From the NCBI GenBank assembly GCA_003135595.1, contig PLCI01000153.1, positions 1 to 5,952 of the forward strand: a stretch of 5,952 nt of DNA, written 5' to 3'. The position numbers and the translations under genes are program-made. The stretch comes from Acidimicrobiaceae bacterium. GTDB lineage: Bacteria; Actinomycetota; Acidimicrobiia; Acidimicrobiales; RAAP-2. Positions within the stretch are counted from its first letter, which is position 1. Each line of letters begins with the position of its first letter. Below the pieces are notes generated by a model. It saw nothing but the letters and a program-made list of their open reading frames with translations, did no database searches and was not told the DNA's origin. This document shows, one piece after another, positions 5,592 to 5,952 of this stretch.

Positions 5592-5952
5592 TGGTCGGGG
5601 CTGACTGGCCGTACCTCGTCGTCGTCGTGGTCGCGGCGACCACGACCGGGTTGCTCACGCGCCCCGCGAGGGCGATCGCACGCAAGGTGGGCTTCGTGAG
5701 CGTGCCGATCGACCGGTCCGTGCACCAGCGCGTGACCCCCTACGGCGGAGGCGCGGCCATGTTCGCAGGGCTGTGCGTCGCGATGGCGGCCGGGGCGCTG
5801 ATCCCGGGCCTGCGAACGCTGTTCGTGTCCACCAACGAGCCAGTGGGGGTGATCTTGGCCGCGATGGTGATCGTCGTCGTCGGGCTCGTCGACGACTCGC
5901 GGAACATGTCCGCCCCCGCCAAGATCGCTGGTCAGGTGCTCGCCGCGAGCGT
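5591..5952 (+). CDS. wecA: Polyprenyl-phosphate GlcNAc-1-phosphate transferase (WecA/MraY family), N-terminal part
   Basis: The first 120 codons of a membrane protein that runs off the window. The family transfers a sugar-1-phosphate from a UDP-sugar to polyprenyl phosphate on the inner face of the membrane; the actinobacterial WecA/Rfe type uses UDP-GlcNAc and starts cell-wall linker or polysaccharide synthesis. Hydrophobic segments lie at about 7-23, 55-73 and 86-100. Between the first two is VPIDRSVHQRVTPYGGGAAM (38-57), matching the D-R-x-x-H ... TP-x-x-GG-x-AMF signature, and GLVDD (98-102) carries the conserved Asp pair, followed by APAKIAGQVLAAS. These resemble mycobacterial WecA more than MraY, and WecA normally occupies this position near prfA-prmC-tsaC. 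ATG 5591 overlaps the glyA stop (TGATG) and no ribosome binding site is evident, so coupled translation is likely. The exact sugar cannot be told from this fragment. Confidence 0.85.
   Translation, partial: MVGADWPYLVVVVVAATTTGLLTRPARAIARKVGFVSVPIDRSVHQRVTPYGGGAAMFAGLCVAMAAGALIPGLRTLFVSTNEPVGVILAAMVIVVVGLVDDSRNMSAPAKIAGQVLAAS
5624..5646. repeat. 23-base palindrome (11-base arms, 1-base centre) inside wecA
   Basis: GTCGTGGTCGC at 5624-5634 is the exact reverse complement of GCGACCACGAC at 5636-5646, with a single G between. As RNA it would form a 10-base-pair GC-rich stem with a three-base loop, starting 33 bases after the wecA ATG. It sits in codons for a Val/Ala/Thr run of the first membrane helix, so it may be a by-product of GC-rich codon choice. 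No T-tract follows, so it is not a classical terminator. Confidence 0.7.

Noticed and set aside
4755..5725. Two long minus-strand open frames opposite glyA and the start of wecA
   Set aside because: They show no domain and are antisense to a fully recognisable SHMT.
1..5952. Mobile elements, CRISPR arrays, tRNA or rRNA genes
   Set aside because: No transposase or integrase, no regularly spaced repeats, no terminal inverted repeats and no tRNA-like folds were seen; the window is nearly filled by housekeeping genes.

Overview
The window is GC-rich and gene-dense, with GTG as well as ATG starts, overlapping stop/start junctions, and the gene order rpmE-prfA-prmC-tsaC ... glyA-wecA. In actinomycetes this block lies just upstream of the ATP synthase operon; in Mycobacterium the order is rho-rpmE-prfA-prmC-tsaC-wecA-atp. 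Together with a thiolase-like protein of a type known from mycobacteria, this points to a chromosomal housekeeping region of a high-GC actinobacterium. An acidimicrobial-type lineage is my guess, not something shown.

Layout. The end of rpmE (ribosomal protein L31) opens the window (1-78). prfA (release factor RF1, 102-1181), prmC (the methyltransferase that modifies the RF1 GGQ glutamine, 1171-1998) and tsaC (threonylcarbamoyl-AMP synthase for the tRNA t6A modification, 1995-2609) follow on the + strand with overlapping ends, and look like one translationally coupled operon. A thiolase-like protein of the TLP1/SCP2 type (2596-4107) lies on the opposite strand. Its stop overlaps the end of tsaC tail-to-tail by 14 bases. 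A 176-base divergent intergenic region (4108-4283) separates it from glyA (serine hydroxymethyltransferase, 4284-5591). glyA is followed, with a one-base overlap, by the start of a polyprenyl-phosphate GlcNAc-1-phosphate transferase (WecA type, 5591 to the window edge).

Function. The first four genes serve translation: a ribosomal protein, a termination factor, its modifying enzyme and a tRNA modification enzyme. glyA supplies glycine and one-carbon units, and wecA starts cell-envelope glycan synthesis on a lipid carrier. The thiolase-like gene is the odd one out: opposite orientation, an unrelated (probably acyl-CoA-linked) role, and no recognisable thiolase catalytic residues.

I see no mobile element, CRISPR array, tRNA or rRNA, and no clear new defence or biosynthetic system. 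The points most worth a second look are a possible leaderless 44-codon leader ORF that overlaps the glyA start, the lost catalytic residues of the thiolase-like protein, substitutions in the PLP-phosphate loop of GlyA, and a 23-base palindrome early in wecA.
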